A stretch of DNA of 64,000 nt from Cyclina sinensis (GCA_012932295.1 JAAONU010000014.1:16433039-16497038), one strand, 5' to 3'. Numbered from the stretch's first letter, positions 29,001 to 38,384 are shown. Numbers and translations: made by a program. Notes: a model not told the origin generated them from the sequence alone.

Positions 29001-29495
29001 TTTTCTGTGTCAATACTGTGTTGAAAATTATGCAGGAAATTTAATACAGTTAAGGAAATTGGGGTCATGATTATTTGAAGAAAAAGTTGTGGTAATACAG
29101 CGTTCTCGGAAGTGATCATTTGAAAGCACAATAACTAGGACTACAGTACAGAAACATTATTCTCTGCAATGTCATTAGATTATGCACATACATTCCACGT
29201 ATGTTATCAGTTAACATACCTATGATATGCAGTTGTTGCAAAAAACTGTAACTTAATGTTGGTTTTGGAAGTTTACTTTTATTGAATAATTATATTGTTT
29301 TGTCTTGATTTTCAGTTCCATTGTTGGAAATGCGGTGATGTGTTCTGTACACGATGTATTGCTCGTAACATTCCACTTCCTGGCCATGACTCCCAGCGAC
29401 CTGTTCCAGTGTGCAAACCATGCTATAAACACATACGTCACTCTCCTTCCATGGAATTTAACCCACTTATTACCCAATCAGCAGAGAGGACTTGA
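4893..29495 (+). CDS. MTMR6: Myotubularin-related phosphoinositide 3-phosphatase, MTMR6/7/8 branch, with C-terminal FYVE-like domain
   Basis: Fourteen exons: 4893-5078, 10169-10285, 13976-14138, 17390-17544, 18718-18846, 19196-19330, 19730-19862, 20696-20805, 22664-22786, 23064-23317, 24701-24835, 25391-25517, 26411-26890, 29316-29495. Together they give 2427 nt, 808 residues plus TGA, with every phase matching. Seen: PH-GRAM at about 63-160, phosphatase at about 190-550 with the CX5R loop HCSDGWDRT (Cys388, Arg394), an acidic/serine-rich linker at 590-725, and FYVE-like zinc finger 728-790. Known of the family: these enzymes remove the 3-phosphate from PI3P and PI(3,5)P2 on endosomal membranes, and MTMR6/7/8 pair with catalytically dead MTMR9. 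The Cys and Arg are present, so activity is expected (inference). Odd points: the FYVE-like tail, a GC-AG last intron, and a 62-residue N-terminal extension absent from human MTMR6. Human MTMR6 is about 620 residues. An invertebrate member ancestral to the vertebrate MTMR6/7/8 trio is likely, so the symbol marks the group only. Confidence 0.93.
5079..10168 (+). other. MTMR intron 1
   Basis: 5.1 kb without coding homology. It holds the tandem-core element at 8892-9793 and a 14-bp palindrome at 6390-6403. The segment at about 6150-6420 repeats gtcagaccg / gtcggacc phrases and may be an old repeat. Confidence 0.6.
8892..9793. mobile_element. Pearl-like non-autonomous element with 157-bp tandem core
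   Basis: The left end is a 13-bp stretch (TATGTCTCCCCCC, 8892-8904) whose perfect inverted copy is at 9781-9793. The left end also folds back on itself (8892-8904 with 8911-8922). A gtcc tetranucleotide run (about 8939-8961) is followed by five to six copies of a unit starting cacaaaatcgtgtccgctc at 8962, 9119, 9276, 9434 and 9591 (period 157-158). Bivalve pearl elements are known for tandem core repeats of this order beside a tetranucleotide microsatellite. Assignment is by resemblance. Confidence 0.6.
10169..10285 (+). CDS. MTMR6: MTMR exon 2 (start of PH-GRAM)
   Basis: 39 codons, phase 0 to 0, between tttcag and gtaatt. It encodes VKLLDRFS and [15 protein letters not shown], nearly identical in pattern to the human MTMR6 GRAM start. 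Confidence 0.95.
10286..13975 (+). other. MTMR intron 2
   Basis: 3.7 kb; apart from the 76-bp minisatellite, no feature is recognised. An open frame at 10882-11118 follows an acceptor-like ttcttgcag but has no known domain and no donor fitting the MTMR phases. Confidence 0.6.
11925..12825. repeat. 76-bp minisatellite in MTMR intron 2
   Basis: About twelve copies of a pyrimidine-rich unit containing actacctttccaaccatg (marks at 11991, 12067, 12143, 12219 and so on, exactly 76 bp apart). The unit length is not a multiple of three, yet long frames stay open on both strands because of composition. These are not genes. Confidence 0.9.
13976..14138 (+). CDS. MTMR6: MTMR exon 3 (PH-GRAM)
   Basis: 163 nt, phase 0 to 1, acceptor tttcag, donor gtatga. 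It encodes the second half of the GRAM domain, with LQLHCKNF and the family motif [17 protein letters not shown]. Confidence 0.95.
15685..16050. repeat. Dispersed mollusc-type repeat
   Basis: It contains atgccccagaaggagagcat, tgaccttgaaggtc, ggccataactttcttattg and a CA-rich run. These phrases recur in bivalve interspersed repeats. There are no clear ends or target-site duplication. Confidence 0.35.
17251..17389 (+). repeat. 88-bp tandem duplication of the intron 3 acceptor region
   Basis: aataac[g/t]aaatttaat...atgaagttt...cttccaggaaa occurs at 17251 and again at 17339. The two AG dinucleotides (17300-17301, 17388-17389) are 88 bp apart, so only one gives the correct frame. Confidence 0.75.
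17390..17544 (+). CDS. MTMR6: MTMR exon 4 (GRAM to phosphatase linker)
   Basis: 155 nt, phase 1 to 0, acceptor cttccag, donor gtaaga. It encodes LYAFSY, GWDLFD and [12 protein letters not shown], a strongly conserved stretch between GRAM and phosphatase. An almost identical acceptor lies 88 bp upstream at 17300-17301. Using that one would shift the frame, so 17390 is chosen. Confidence 0.95.
18718..18846 (+). CDS. MTMR6: MTMR exon 5 (phosphatase N-terminal part)
   Basis: 43 codons, phase 0 to 0. It encodes [13 protein letters not shown] and [17 protein letters not shown], diagnostic of active and inactive myotubularins. Confidence 0.95.
19196..19330 (+). CDS. MTMR6: MTMR exon 6 (phosphatase)
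   Basis: 45 codons, phase 0 to 0. It encodes [17 protein letters not shown] and [10 protein letters not shown], closely matching human MTMR6. Confidence 0.96.
19730..19862 (+). CDS. MTMR6: MTMR exon 7 (phosphatase)
   Basis: 133 nt, phase 0 to 1, acceptor tctag, donor gtatac. It encodes [15 protein letters not shown] and [15 protein letters not shown], among the most conserved parts of the family. Confidence 0.96.
19890..20685. repeat. About 36-bp minisatellite filling MTMR intron 7
   Basis: Roughly twenty diverged copies of a unit like gaatagggaatcagctactg followed by tttatttgtatttaga. It takes up nearly the whole intron 19863-20695. The long open frame 20002-20454 is a product of the repeat. 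Confidence 0.88.
20696..20805 (+). CDS. MTMR6: MTMR exon 8 (phosphatase)
   Basis: 110 nt, phase 1 to 0, acceptor ttttcag, donor gtaaat. It encodes [18 protein letters not shown], the helix before the active-site strand. The acceptor is only about 20 bp past the end of a long minisatellite. Confidence 0.95.
21877..22240. repeat. Probable dispersed repeat in MTMR intron 8
   Basis: It begins near tgtcacctgctacaaagtag, has a (tccatc)n-like run and two related halves (gtccggactgcttctc / gtccagactacttctc, caattcatccaaac / caatttgaatgaaat). Recognised by style only. Confidence 0.35.
22552..22578. repeat. (gatt)n microsatellite
   Basis: About six uninterrupted gatt units. Confidence 0.9.
22664..22786 (+). 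CDS. MTMR6: MTMR exon 9 (active site)
   Basis: 41 codons, phase 0 to 0. It carries [14 protein letters not shown], the complete CX5R catalytic loop with the two Asp residues typical of 3-phosphatases of this family. It continues with [19 protein letters not shown]. Confidence 0.97.
23064..23317 (+). CDS. MTMR6: MTMR exon 10 (phosphatase)
   Basis: 254 nt, phase 0 to 2, donor gtaagt. It encodes [29 protein letters not shown] and [14 protein letters not shown], the C-terminal half of the phosphatase core. Confidence 0.96.
23318..24700 (+). other. MTMR intron 10 with an exon-like segment
   Basis: Mostly featureless. At 23751-23850 a 100-nt segment lies between ttctttag and gtgaga and reads as a plausible peptide, but its phases do not fit the MTMR exons. 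Confidence 0.4.
24701..24835 (+). CDS. MTMR6: MTMR exon 11 (end of phosphatase core)
   Basis: 135 nt, phase 2 to 2. It encodes [20 protein letters not shown], aligned with the SLWPFL...YLNPLY segment of human MTMR6. Confidence 0.94.
24836..26410 (+). other. MTMR introns 11 and 12 (exon 12 between them)
   Basis: No gene other than exon 12. At about 25600-26050 there are phrases such as ctatggtaacaaaaatag and caggtcacaaggtcaca typical of mollusc interspersed repeats, without definable ends. Confidence 0.4.
25391..25517 (+). CDS. MTMR6: MTMR exon 12 (phosphatase end and helical tail)
   Basis: 127 nt, phase 2 to 0. It encodes [17 protein letters not shown], matching FWRNMYHQFDRTLHPRQ of human MTMR6. 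A helix-rich stretch follows that may begin the dimerising coiled coil. Confidence 0.93.
26411..26890 (+). CDS. MTMR6: MTMR exon 13 (linker and first part of FYVE)
   Basis: 160 codons, phase 0 to 0, acceptor ttttccag. It encodes a Ser/Asp/Glu-rich low-conservation linker and then [19 protein letters not shown], the first half of a FYVE-like zinc finger. The 3' end is taken at AAA AAG|gcaagc, a GC donor. Reading on would give a short non-homologous tail, while the GC splice joins exactly to the second half of the finger. Confidence 0.9.
26891..29315 (+). other. MTMR intron 13, GC-AG type
   Basis: The donor reads AAG|gcaagc, the usual flanking consensus of GC-AG introns, and the acceptor is ttttcag. 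No GT donor nearby would keep the FYVE frame. The 2.4-kb intron also holds a repeat element at 27290-27580. I see no other gene in it. Confidence 0.85.
27290..27580. mobile_element. Short element with 11-bp inverted repeats in MTMR intron 13
   Basis: gctcacatgag at 27291-27301 and its perfect inverse ctcatgtgagc at 27544-27554, with related ccagaggctct / catggctctcttg phrases at both sides. A MITE-like or SINE-like repeat; it resembles a frequent bivalve repeat beginning with agctcac. Confidence 0.5.
29316..29495 (+). CDS. MTMR6: MTMR exon 14 (second part of FYVE and stop)
   Basis: 59 codons plus TGA, phase 0, acceptor ttttcag. It encodes [14 protein letters not shown] and [11 protein letters not shown]. 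With exon 13 this gives eight possible zinc ligands: Cys737, 739, 752, 755, 760, 763, 782, 785. Confidence 0.93.
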   Translation, partial: FHCWKCGDVFCTRCIARNIPLPGHDSQRPVPVCKPCYKHIRHSPSMEFNPLITQSAERT

Positions 29496-31745
29496 TATAT
29501 CAACCAATAGAATGTCACTTCCTGTGGAACTTAAACATGGAACTCGACTGACAGACTAGTACCATTTGAAATGATTTCTGTCACTCTTGCCAGATGAGAA
29601 GTTAAAAATGATAATTTCATTAATTGTGTATGAACAAACATTTTGTTCCTGATATGTGATTAGAAGTAGATGAACAGAATCACTTTGAAAGAAAATGGTG
29701 GTAGAAATCAAATTTTACTTAGTTCAAATAGTCGAAGATACAAAAAACTGTTATAGAGTTAGTCCAGTAGTCATAATTCTCTATTATCTGTTGTATGTTA
29801 AATGTTATACACAAAAACTGTGATATTTTTGTTGAAGTCAAAACCAGTTCATTAGATACATTGCTTCTGACATGTGGTCTTTTAGCTTTCAGACATTGCT
29901 AGCTCATTTTCAAGTTTTTATAGAAACAGCCATTGCAAGAAAATATCTAGCTGAATCAGTTTGATGTAGGAAGAGTGAAATTGAAAGCATTATTTGTTAT
30001 AAAAGCTTCAGTTGGTAACAAATCTAATAATCTTGGCATCTGATAGGACAAAGGTGATGTGAGTTTGAAACCTGGCCAATCACAGCAGAGAGATTTCAGA
30101 CTGGTTCTTTTTCAGGAGGAGAGGGGTGGTAAATTATCTCAGCATTTTAGTTTCAATTCTTGAAAGCAAATTTACATAATTATATTGAAAATCTGAAGTG
30201 AGAGTAAGGCTTTTTCTGGAAAAAGAAAGGAATAACGGAAAATAGTAAGTCATTTAATACAGTGGTGGAGGAGTGCTATCCCACATCTTCATGGCAAATT
30301 ATTTCATGTAGTGGTCATTATTTTTTATGAGTTTTTTTATTTATTTTGCTTTTATAGTCTTTTGCTGATATGAAATCAAAGAAATAGTTCATATAGAATA
30401 TGTGTGTAAGACAGTGTCATTCTCCTGAAATCAAAGAAATAGTTCATATAGAATATGTGTGTAAGACAGTGTCATTCTCCTGAAATGAAAGACCCTGCTT
30501 TACGCCTTCATATAATTTTTATAGAAATGGAACCCCCCTTGAAATTCTCCTATTCTGTTGCATAAACTACAATTATAATGGAAAGAAAAGACATGAAGTG
30601 GAAACATTACATTAATTTCAGGATTGTTTTAAACCTGTTGTAGGTCTGAACTTCTATTTTACATAACCAAATCTTTAAATCATCAACCTGCTTTTTGTGA
30701 TAAACCCCATGTGTTCACAACAGTGAAAATTGTAAGAAGAGCTTCATTTTCTTCCTCTTTAAAGCAGGTTGGACATCTATGGTCCAGATTTGTTATTTTG
30801 GCCAGTCCAATCATTGTCCTGGGTATGTGCAATAATAGCTTGTAATGAGTCTCTAGCAAAGTGTACATTGTACTGTTAATGAAATTGATGCAAAAATATT
30901 CATATTGAGCATTAAAAATAGCTATGCTTGGATGCGAAAATGTTTTATCTGTTGCTTTTAAAGTAGCATGTAACACATTGTTGCTTACACCTCTCAGTTT
31001 GTCCAGTGATATGACATTATAAGACATTACTTAATATGACAAAAAGTAGATCACCCTTCATTCTTTGTTTTGTTAATGTTTTACGCTATGTTCTGTTTTA
31101 TATCATGAGAGAATCTAACATTTTCTAAAGACACTGTCACTAGTTTGAATTTTCTTTACAAACTTACCTTCATTTACAAATAATAGATTCTGCTTTTTAG
31201 TAACATGTCATGTAAGATAATTTCACTGATTTTGTCAGTAGCACAGGAGAAATATGAGAATTAATAAAGAAATGTTATGAACTGTAATATCATTGTATTT
31301 CATTTGATATTATTATAGATTCCTAAACAACTGACATTTTATGAAAAGAAAATTGAAGTATGTTAAGAAAATTCAAGAATACTTTAAAAACGTTGAACAT
31401 ACAAGTGTTTAGTTTAGTTTGGTTGATAGAAATTTAACAATTGTTGAATTATAAAAAGTTATTTGTCCCTCTTCCATCTCTTGTTCATTTCTTTCTTCTA
31501 GTCATACATGCTTTTATTGTGCTACAACAACTGATTTCTTGACAAATGTAATCTTGTTTCTTAGACTTGATTTTAAGAAATGTCAGGTCTTTAAGTCTGT
31601 GTATAGCATGTTACAAGTAATTATTTTTTTCCTAGAAGTGATTTTTATGTATATTTAGTCTATTATAATTTATTATTTCACAATCTTGTTGCGCTTAATA
31701 TTGCTGAAAAAAAAGAAAGAAATAAATCAGTATGCTAAAATGTCG
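29496..31745 (+). other. MTMR 3' untranslated region and downstream flank, extent uncertain
   Basis: No coding homology follows the stop codon. AATAAA hexamers at 31263-31268 and 31721-31726 are the best-placed poly(A) signal candidates, but the real cleavage site cannot be told without transcripts. An antisense open frame at 30683-31027 shows no recognisable domain. Confidence 0.35.
30371..30480. repeat. 55-bp perfect tandem duplication
   Basis: 30371-30425 and 30426-30480 are identical, followed by the start of a third copy (tgaaatgaaag). It lies in the presumed 3'UTR or flank of the MTMR gene. Confidence 0.95.
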
Positions 31746-33702
31746 AGTTACTGAGAAGTTTAGACAGTTGTATCTTTTACTATTCTAGGTGGGCATTATA
31801 CAAATTTATGGGAGAAACCATCTTAAAGCATTGACAATGAAAAGACAGTGTTAGATACCTCACCTGGGGCTCATTGCTTTTATTTTTCACAGTGAAATTG
31901 GACCTTCCTATAGGCAAAACAAACTGTGGAGAAACGGAGTTGTTATTGTAAGTTTCAAAGTCTCTCCAAAGTTGAGTTCTGTACGTTCAGATGCAATTAA
32001 CTTACTGACAAGAAGTGGTTCAGTGCTCCACATTAAAGGGAAGGATATATAAATATTCTGTATGTATAACCTCTACCAAAAGATATAAATGCTTTGTTCT
32101 TTTGAAAACAGTAATGTGTTAGAAATATAGAAAATACTAAAAACATAAACTGTCCATCTTTGTGTTCAAATGGTAATGGTTGTCTGAGTTTATTGTCGGA
32201 GTACCGATTTCCTATATGCCCGACACTCCCTTCAGAGTTGTGTTATTTTAAGTTGTATGGTATTGCGCAGAATACAGAAAGCACCATATTCCTAGAGACG
32301 CATGGGACCTTGGTTTAATAGTCCCATCATCAAGACAACAAGTAGTGTTAGGAGAGGAGTGGGAGATCAAACCCAATGACCACTGACAAGAGCATTACCA
32401 CTGGACAAATGCTCACCTGTAGTCATCATTATGTAGTAATGTACAAAACTGACATGTGTTAAATCTTCAAAGGATTAGCAACATGTAGTGGCACTTTACA
32501 TGGGACCATTATCGAAACAGAATACAAAACTAAATAAAAACAGATACATTTTCAGTGTTTTAACTTTTATTTTTTTCAGCATGTGGAATTTAATACAATA
32601 GAAAAGTATAAAAAAAATTATATAAATAAATTAAATGGCACAATTTTATAATGATCAACATGCATAGTAAATATGTTTATGATAAAAGATATTTATGGAA
32701 TTCTTACACAATGTAACCAATAGTAAATGAACAAATCAAATGATTGGCATGTTTTTGCATTAATAAGACAGAAACTATACACAGATGCAGTTTAATGTCC
32801 AAATTAGGACAGCCAAGAAAAGAAAGAACAAAATAAGAAAAACATGCAAATTACAAATACATCAATGCTACCATTTTCCAATTAGTTAAATGTATGGTGT
32901 TCATCAAATATGTTTAGCAGTATTGCCTACAGGTAAAAGTGATAAGGATATTGAGTAATAATGAAAAAAATTGCACAAGTATACATACCACAGTGCATTA
33001 GTATTCCTTACAAGGATTTAAGTAATCACTAACAAATGCCTTTGAAGTCATGGCTCTAGTACATAATATGTATTCATTAAAAAAGTATTTCTGATAATGC
33101 CATATGCTTTGCATTGAAGAATCTCTGATAAATTATACAATATGTAACCATCAATATTTCAAATTATTTAAAATGTATCAGTTTTTCATGTCAGACTCCA
33201 CCCTTTGGTACTAACAACAGAAACTTAAAGCATTAAAGGCTTAGTATTCATGGAATGACTTACTGATACTACTTTGGTATTTGAATCTTCGTGGAAAGAG
33301 TATCAGTTGTTCATAACTGGATAACTTTGCTTTCATGAGAAATATCCTATGTATTCATGAAAAAGTTTACTTAGCATTACTGTTAAGGTTCTTATACATA
33401 AAACCTACACTTCTTATTCAAAGCAAGTCAGCTTTTAGTATCCCAGGCATCAACAGCAACAAACCTTAGGACAATAGTCATGATGGAACACTTCTGTATT
33501 CACAGTAACGATAGTATTTCTGTGTAAAGAGTTTTTCGGTATTCAGGATGAGACTTAAAACAGTCTTAAATGAATAAAAATGATCTTTTTACATAAATGA
33601 AGGATGCTTATTATTTATAATAAAAGACCAGTCTGTTTTTCCATATTCAGTTCAAAATTAAAGGCCTTAGTGTACCATCTTAGAATTGTCAGTATTCCTG
33701 AC

Positions 33703-34671
33703 CATACATGCCGTTCTCCCGTTACTCGCCGGGTTCTCCCGATATTTAGACCCTTGCCCCGGCGCCCCGGCGAAGCACCCAAATCTCCCGATAAATCAAC
33801 ATTTTGCCTTGAAAGATAAAAATCCATAATATTCGTTGAATCCAGACAGTTTAAAAATCTGCCAAAAACGAATCCACAACATAAGTCCCGGACCGTCTGT
33901 GTATATCACACCTCGCTAATCCGTTGCAATGACACCCTAATAAACTTGTCAAAGACCAAATGACCGTGAAAAACAAGTTCGATAATCGATAGCTTCTGTC
34001 GGTGCCTTGGAATTAATAAATGAAATCCTTTAGCCTAATGTTTGCAGCTAGCACTACGTCAGCCCACGTGTTCGTAGAAGTCGGCTCCTTTGAAGTCTGT
34101 TGAAAGATAAACGACCTTTACACAGTTACTTTTGAGCTGAATTAGCGGTGCGTTTTTTATGCTCCATACTGTTTGATGTTTGGAAATTGAGTAACAAAGC
34201 GAGTTATTTTCGAAATACACCATTTAAAAGTGTATTTTTTTTATTTTTGTGCAGTTACACACTGCATCAATGTGTAAATAAAACAGAAGGCGGTAGGCAA
34301 TTATTTTGTATTCGCAAGTTTTTATACGTATCAATCCAGGGAACAAATTTTTCATTCAGTGACGACGACGAGTGATCAAAATTTCTTCTCGTCCTGCATC
34401 ATCACCAGTCCTGGAGACCTAGCAGAAAAAAGATCAACGGTACTGTGCGGTAAAAAAAGGCGCAGTGCAGTGCTCCCCTTTACTCGCGCTTCCGGTTTCG
34501 TTTTGACAGCGTATTGCAGGACAAGCAATCAGATATACTCGTCCTCATACGAGCGAACGTTTTTTTTTTTGTTTTTTTTTGGTTTCCGTTTTTACCCCGT
34601 TGTGATGTCCAAAAACCCGGCGATTTTCCACAAATCTCCCGTTAATGATCCAACCCTAAACGGCATGTATG
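33703..34671. mobile_element. Non-autonomous hAT-like DNA transposon with 8-bp target-site duplication
   Basis: 13-bp perfect terminal inverted repeats (catacatgccgtt at 33703-33715, aacggcatgtatg at 34659-34671) flanked directly by ttcctgac at 33695-33702 and 34672-34679. An 8-bp duplication is the mark of the hAT superfamily. The 969-bp interior is more GC-rich at its ends (cgccgggtt on both sides) and has no transposase frame. Confidence 0.85.
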
Positions 34672-35876
34672 TTCCTGACAAAAAGCTTTGGAATTCTTGA
34701 GGAGTTTCAGTTTAGTATTCATGACAGTAGACTCCAAAAATAAATTTATTATGCATTACAAAAGAGTGGTAATTCAAGAAAGAATTACCTTTGAATATTA
34801 AGTATTTGCAAACAGTTTATTACTTATTAGGTAGTTATGTCAGACTTGGCAATTAACCTATCCATGGTTCATTATAAGGATCAATGCCAGACCCCTATCC
34901 TCTGCAGGAAACTTTCTCACATGAATGATCCTACTCAGTTACAAAGCTTGAACATGGACCTTTCATTAGTGAGGTTTAGTGATTTCAAGCACCAGTATGT
35001 TATTTCAACCACTAGAGATGGAGGCAGGTGTTGCATTTTTTTAGGTATTAATGCAATAGAACTTTAAGATGCATGACTGAATCACCCTAGGTCTTTGAAG
35101 AAAATAGTTTCCATGACAAAATACATTGCATATACATGATAATTAATTAGCATTTATGACAATCTGATGAAACATAAGCTATATTTATGCACAGTCTACA
35201 CAACAAGTAACTTCCATATTCATGATTTTAAAAACAAAGTAAATGTTCTTATGGAGACAGAAATTTTTAACCCAAAGGTAAGTTTGCCCTAGAAGTAAAA
35301 AAAAAATAATCTTTGTAGCACCCTTTATAAATCATTGGTTGAAATTCTACTCTGTGGATGTTTTAAAGTAGGTCACTGAAGATCCTGAAAAGGTTCATAT
35401 TTGCAAAGAATGTTTAAAATGAATAAATTTCAAGTGATCTACACAGAAAAAATACATGAATATAACACACAAAAAACAAATGTGACAGGTTACTATGAAA
35501 TGAAACTGGATAATCCATTTACAGCAAAGTTTTAGGTGTGTTTATAAGATTTCAGTTAACACCCCAGCATGTAAAAGATTTGTCTGGATTTATTTCATGG
35601 TCAATGTTTTTTAAAAGCTCTGGGAACAGCATACTGGGACATGCTTTGTCTGTCACCTACAAGGCAACAAGTTGTGATATATTGGAATGAAATCTAAAGT
35701 ATCGGCTTAGTTTACAGGCAATAAGCCTTAGTCATAATCTACGGTGCATTTAAATGTATCTACTTTTGAATAACTAAATGCTGATTCAGGGCAATAGAAC
35801 ATTAAGTCTTGGTTCTGTTGTGTGTGTAAGTTCTGTTCCCTGCAGTGCATTCTGACACACATTATAACTAGTTTAA

Positions 35877-36046
35877 CCCTTAACCTGCTGGAACCAAAAG
35901 TGATTAGCCTTTGCCACCAGTATAGAGCTTTATACTGTTGGTAGCTCCATTTTTGTATTTTGATATTGAAATCCCTTAAACTTTGAATGGACTGTTCCAA
36001 ATTCAAAGCTGGGCTAATCCATTAAAAAATTTCAGCATGTTCAGGG
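35877..36046 (-). mobile_element. piggyBac-like MITE, copy A (inverted, internally shortened)
   Basis: Flanked by TTAA on both sides (35873-35876, 36047-36050), with ends CCCT...AGGG and imperfect inverted repeats of about 20 bp. TTAA targets and CCC/GGG ends are typical of piggyBac. It is a reverse-oriented copy of the sequences at 48516 and 55696, lacking about 45 bp of the interior. Confidence 0.75.
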
Positions 36047-37359
36047 TTAAAGCAAGATGTAAATGTGCCCTGGTCTGTATTCTTTAGTGATTTTCTTAGA
36101 TGGATGTACCCCAACGGCAGCTTAGCTCAGGCATGGACAAGTATGCCAGTCTCTGTGTTCATACTCTTGTTTTTTTTCTTTCTTTGGGAGGGGGCGGGTA
36201 CATTGCTAAGTTGAATTCTAACAAAAAAGTGACAGTAGATGAAATTAACTTCAGGAAATTTAAAACTTTCTCATCAAATCAAAAGTTGACATGAAAACAC
36301 GATATTGGCTTGGCTGAGTATGTGTAAATAACACAAACAACTGTTCTATGAAATTAAGTTACACATACAAGAAAGCACGATTTCATGATACAACCTGGTC
36401 AGTGGTAGCGTGTAATTATCAATAATTCAGTAAAGCATGTCCAAAATACATGTAAGTTTTTTGTCACAGTTTGATGATAATGATGAAGATGATGGTGGTG
36501 GTGATTAGGCATAACTAAAGCAAATCTATGACAAATGAAATCTTTTGGAAAATCATACACATAAATAATGATCATGTTTTAAGAACACAACCCTTATAGT
36601 GACGTAAATATGCTTCATACAGAAGAAAAAATAAAATATGTCCTGCATATATTACATGTTTTAAGGACACAACCATGATAGTAAATAATAGAAAAATTTT
36701 GCATATAAAATAAGACACATCAGAATGGGGACATACATGTAGCAAATATGTCAAAAACAAATGCATTTATGTCTAAAAAACACAACCACTGAACATTTTA
36801 TAAATAAATGATGTACAACAGCAATGATACATCACTAGCGGTATTAGAAAAATGAAAAACAAAAAGGAAAAGTAATGCACACTACTGGTAACATCTTCGA
36901 AGATATGTGATATTCAAGTTTTTGATATGGTTTTATGCAAGGTGAGGTTGTTATTTACACATGATATGCTATAAATAGACATGAAATTTATTGCACTAAA
37001 GTTTGCTGAATGCGTATTGAAGATCGAGTTTGAGTTTGTTTCAAGTTTTATGCCACTAATAAAAAAATACTGAATCTAAAAACTATAGAATACTGAAAGC
37101 TTACAGAATTACATCCTTTAAAATTTGAACACCTTGTGTGCTTAAAATCTTTTCATGGAAAAATACATGCCTATAGAGCTTCAGTAGATAATACACTCAT
37201 AAAATATTTCCATTTAAAGACTAATTAAAAGATAAATATTAGTATCACTGGCAAATCAAAGTGCATTTATCCCAAACTAATGCTTGATTTTTAATTGGAT
37301 AGGAAAAACTGTCACTTGTAAAAAAAAGTGTGGGACTTTTGAGACAGATTATCACACAA

Positions 37360-37521
37360 CCAATGCCTAACATTGTAAAATTTTATTCTTACATCAGTCT
37401 AACTTATGATTGGCTGACAAATTTTTCATTGACCAATGCCTGTGATTTTAAGATTACTTTTTATAGACTGGTCTTAATTATTCCCTTGCTGATTGGCTAG
37501 CAGACATTCTATCTAGCCAAT
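37360..37521. promoter_or_regulatory. Cluster of five CCAAT boxes
   Basis: ccaat at 37360-37364, 37433-37437, 37517-37521 and attgg at 37409-37413, 37492-37496. The last pair lies in a 9-bp inverted repeat (37492-37500 / 37513-37521). No transcription start is evident nearby. Confidence 0.2.
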
Positions 37522-38378
37522 AAGAATCCAAGGACAAAAACTGACTAAAGTTATTTTTTGAGATAAGGAAAACAGGTCTGTTCTTTTTTTTTAAATTACA
37601 ATACACAAAAGGTTATTTTGTTACATCTGTAAAATTTCAGATGAATTTTTACTTTTTCTTTTTTCAATGCAAGCATATTAAAGTTTAAGCCATTTGTCCA
37701 AGCAAGAAGGAAAATCACTGTGGAAATTTTGAAAGACACAGAAGAAAACAATGTAAGCTCATGCATAATAACACACTGTGAAACATTGGCAGATTTTCTT
37801 CATAATTTTTCTCAGATAAATTAAAATATTTTATAATACAGGCTCAAAATATTATTGCAGCTTGGGCTAGAAAGCATATTGTAGAAATAATTTGATAATC
37901 AACTTTTACCCTGTTGGTGGCCACTGTTTATTGCCTTAGAAGTCAGTGAAAACCATGATTTAAACATGTCTTATCAATGCAGTCTGATCATGGTCAGCAC
38001 TGTTTACTTGTCAGTCATTAAAGTAAAAAAAAATACCCATATAAATTATAACCAAACTGTTTCAAGCTGGGGTAGGTTAGGTAATGGTAAAAGACACAAG
38101 CTAATTTTCCCCGTGTCTCATATTTCTAAGCATTTTTCAACAATCCTGAATGTGATATGACCTGAATTATCAGTAGTAGCGAGTTCTGGAATGTAGAAAA
38201 TTTTGAGTCCCTGACAATAATTGCCGTTTACCATCTCTTCATTCATCACTATTTTTTCATGAATCTTATATCAACTTAAATAAATAAATCTGCTCCATCT
38301 GTACTTTCTCCGCTCTGTTTGTAATAACTTCCCAAGTGACTTGACAGTTGAACCGTATATATGCATTTTGTTAGCCAC

Positions 38379-38384
38379 TTTAAT
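38379..38384 (-). terminator. Candidate poly(A) signal of the protease gene
   Basis: ATTAAA on the minus strand about 340 nt past the stop. A canonical AATAAA is further away at 37932-37927. Weak motif evidence only. Confidence 0.25.

Noticed and set aside
30683..31027. 114-codon minus-strand open frame containing a CPTC pair
   Set aside because: No recognised domain and no splice context. It lies in the likely MTMR 3'UTR, and one frame of this length is expected by chance in 64 kb.
33604..34700. Several open frames in the GC-richer segment between the genes
   Set aside because: They fall largely inside the hAT-like element and show no transposase or other known domain.
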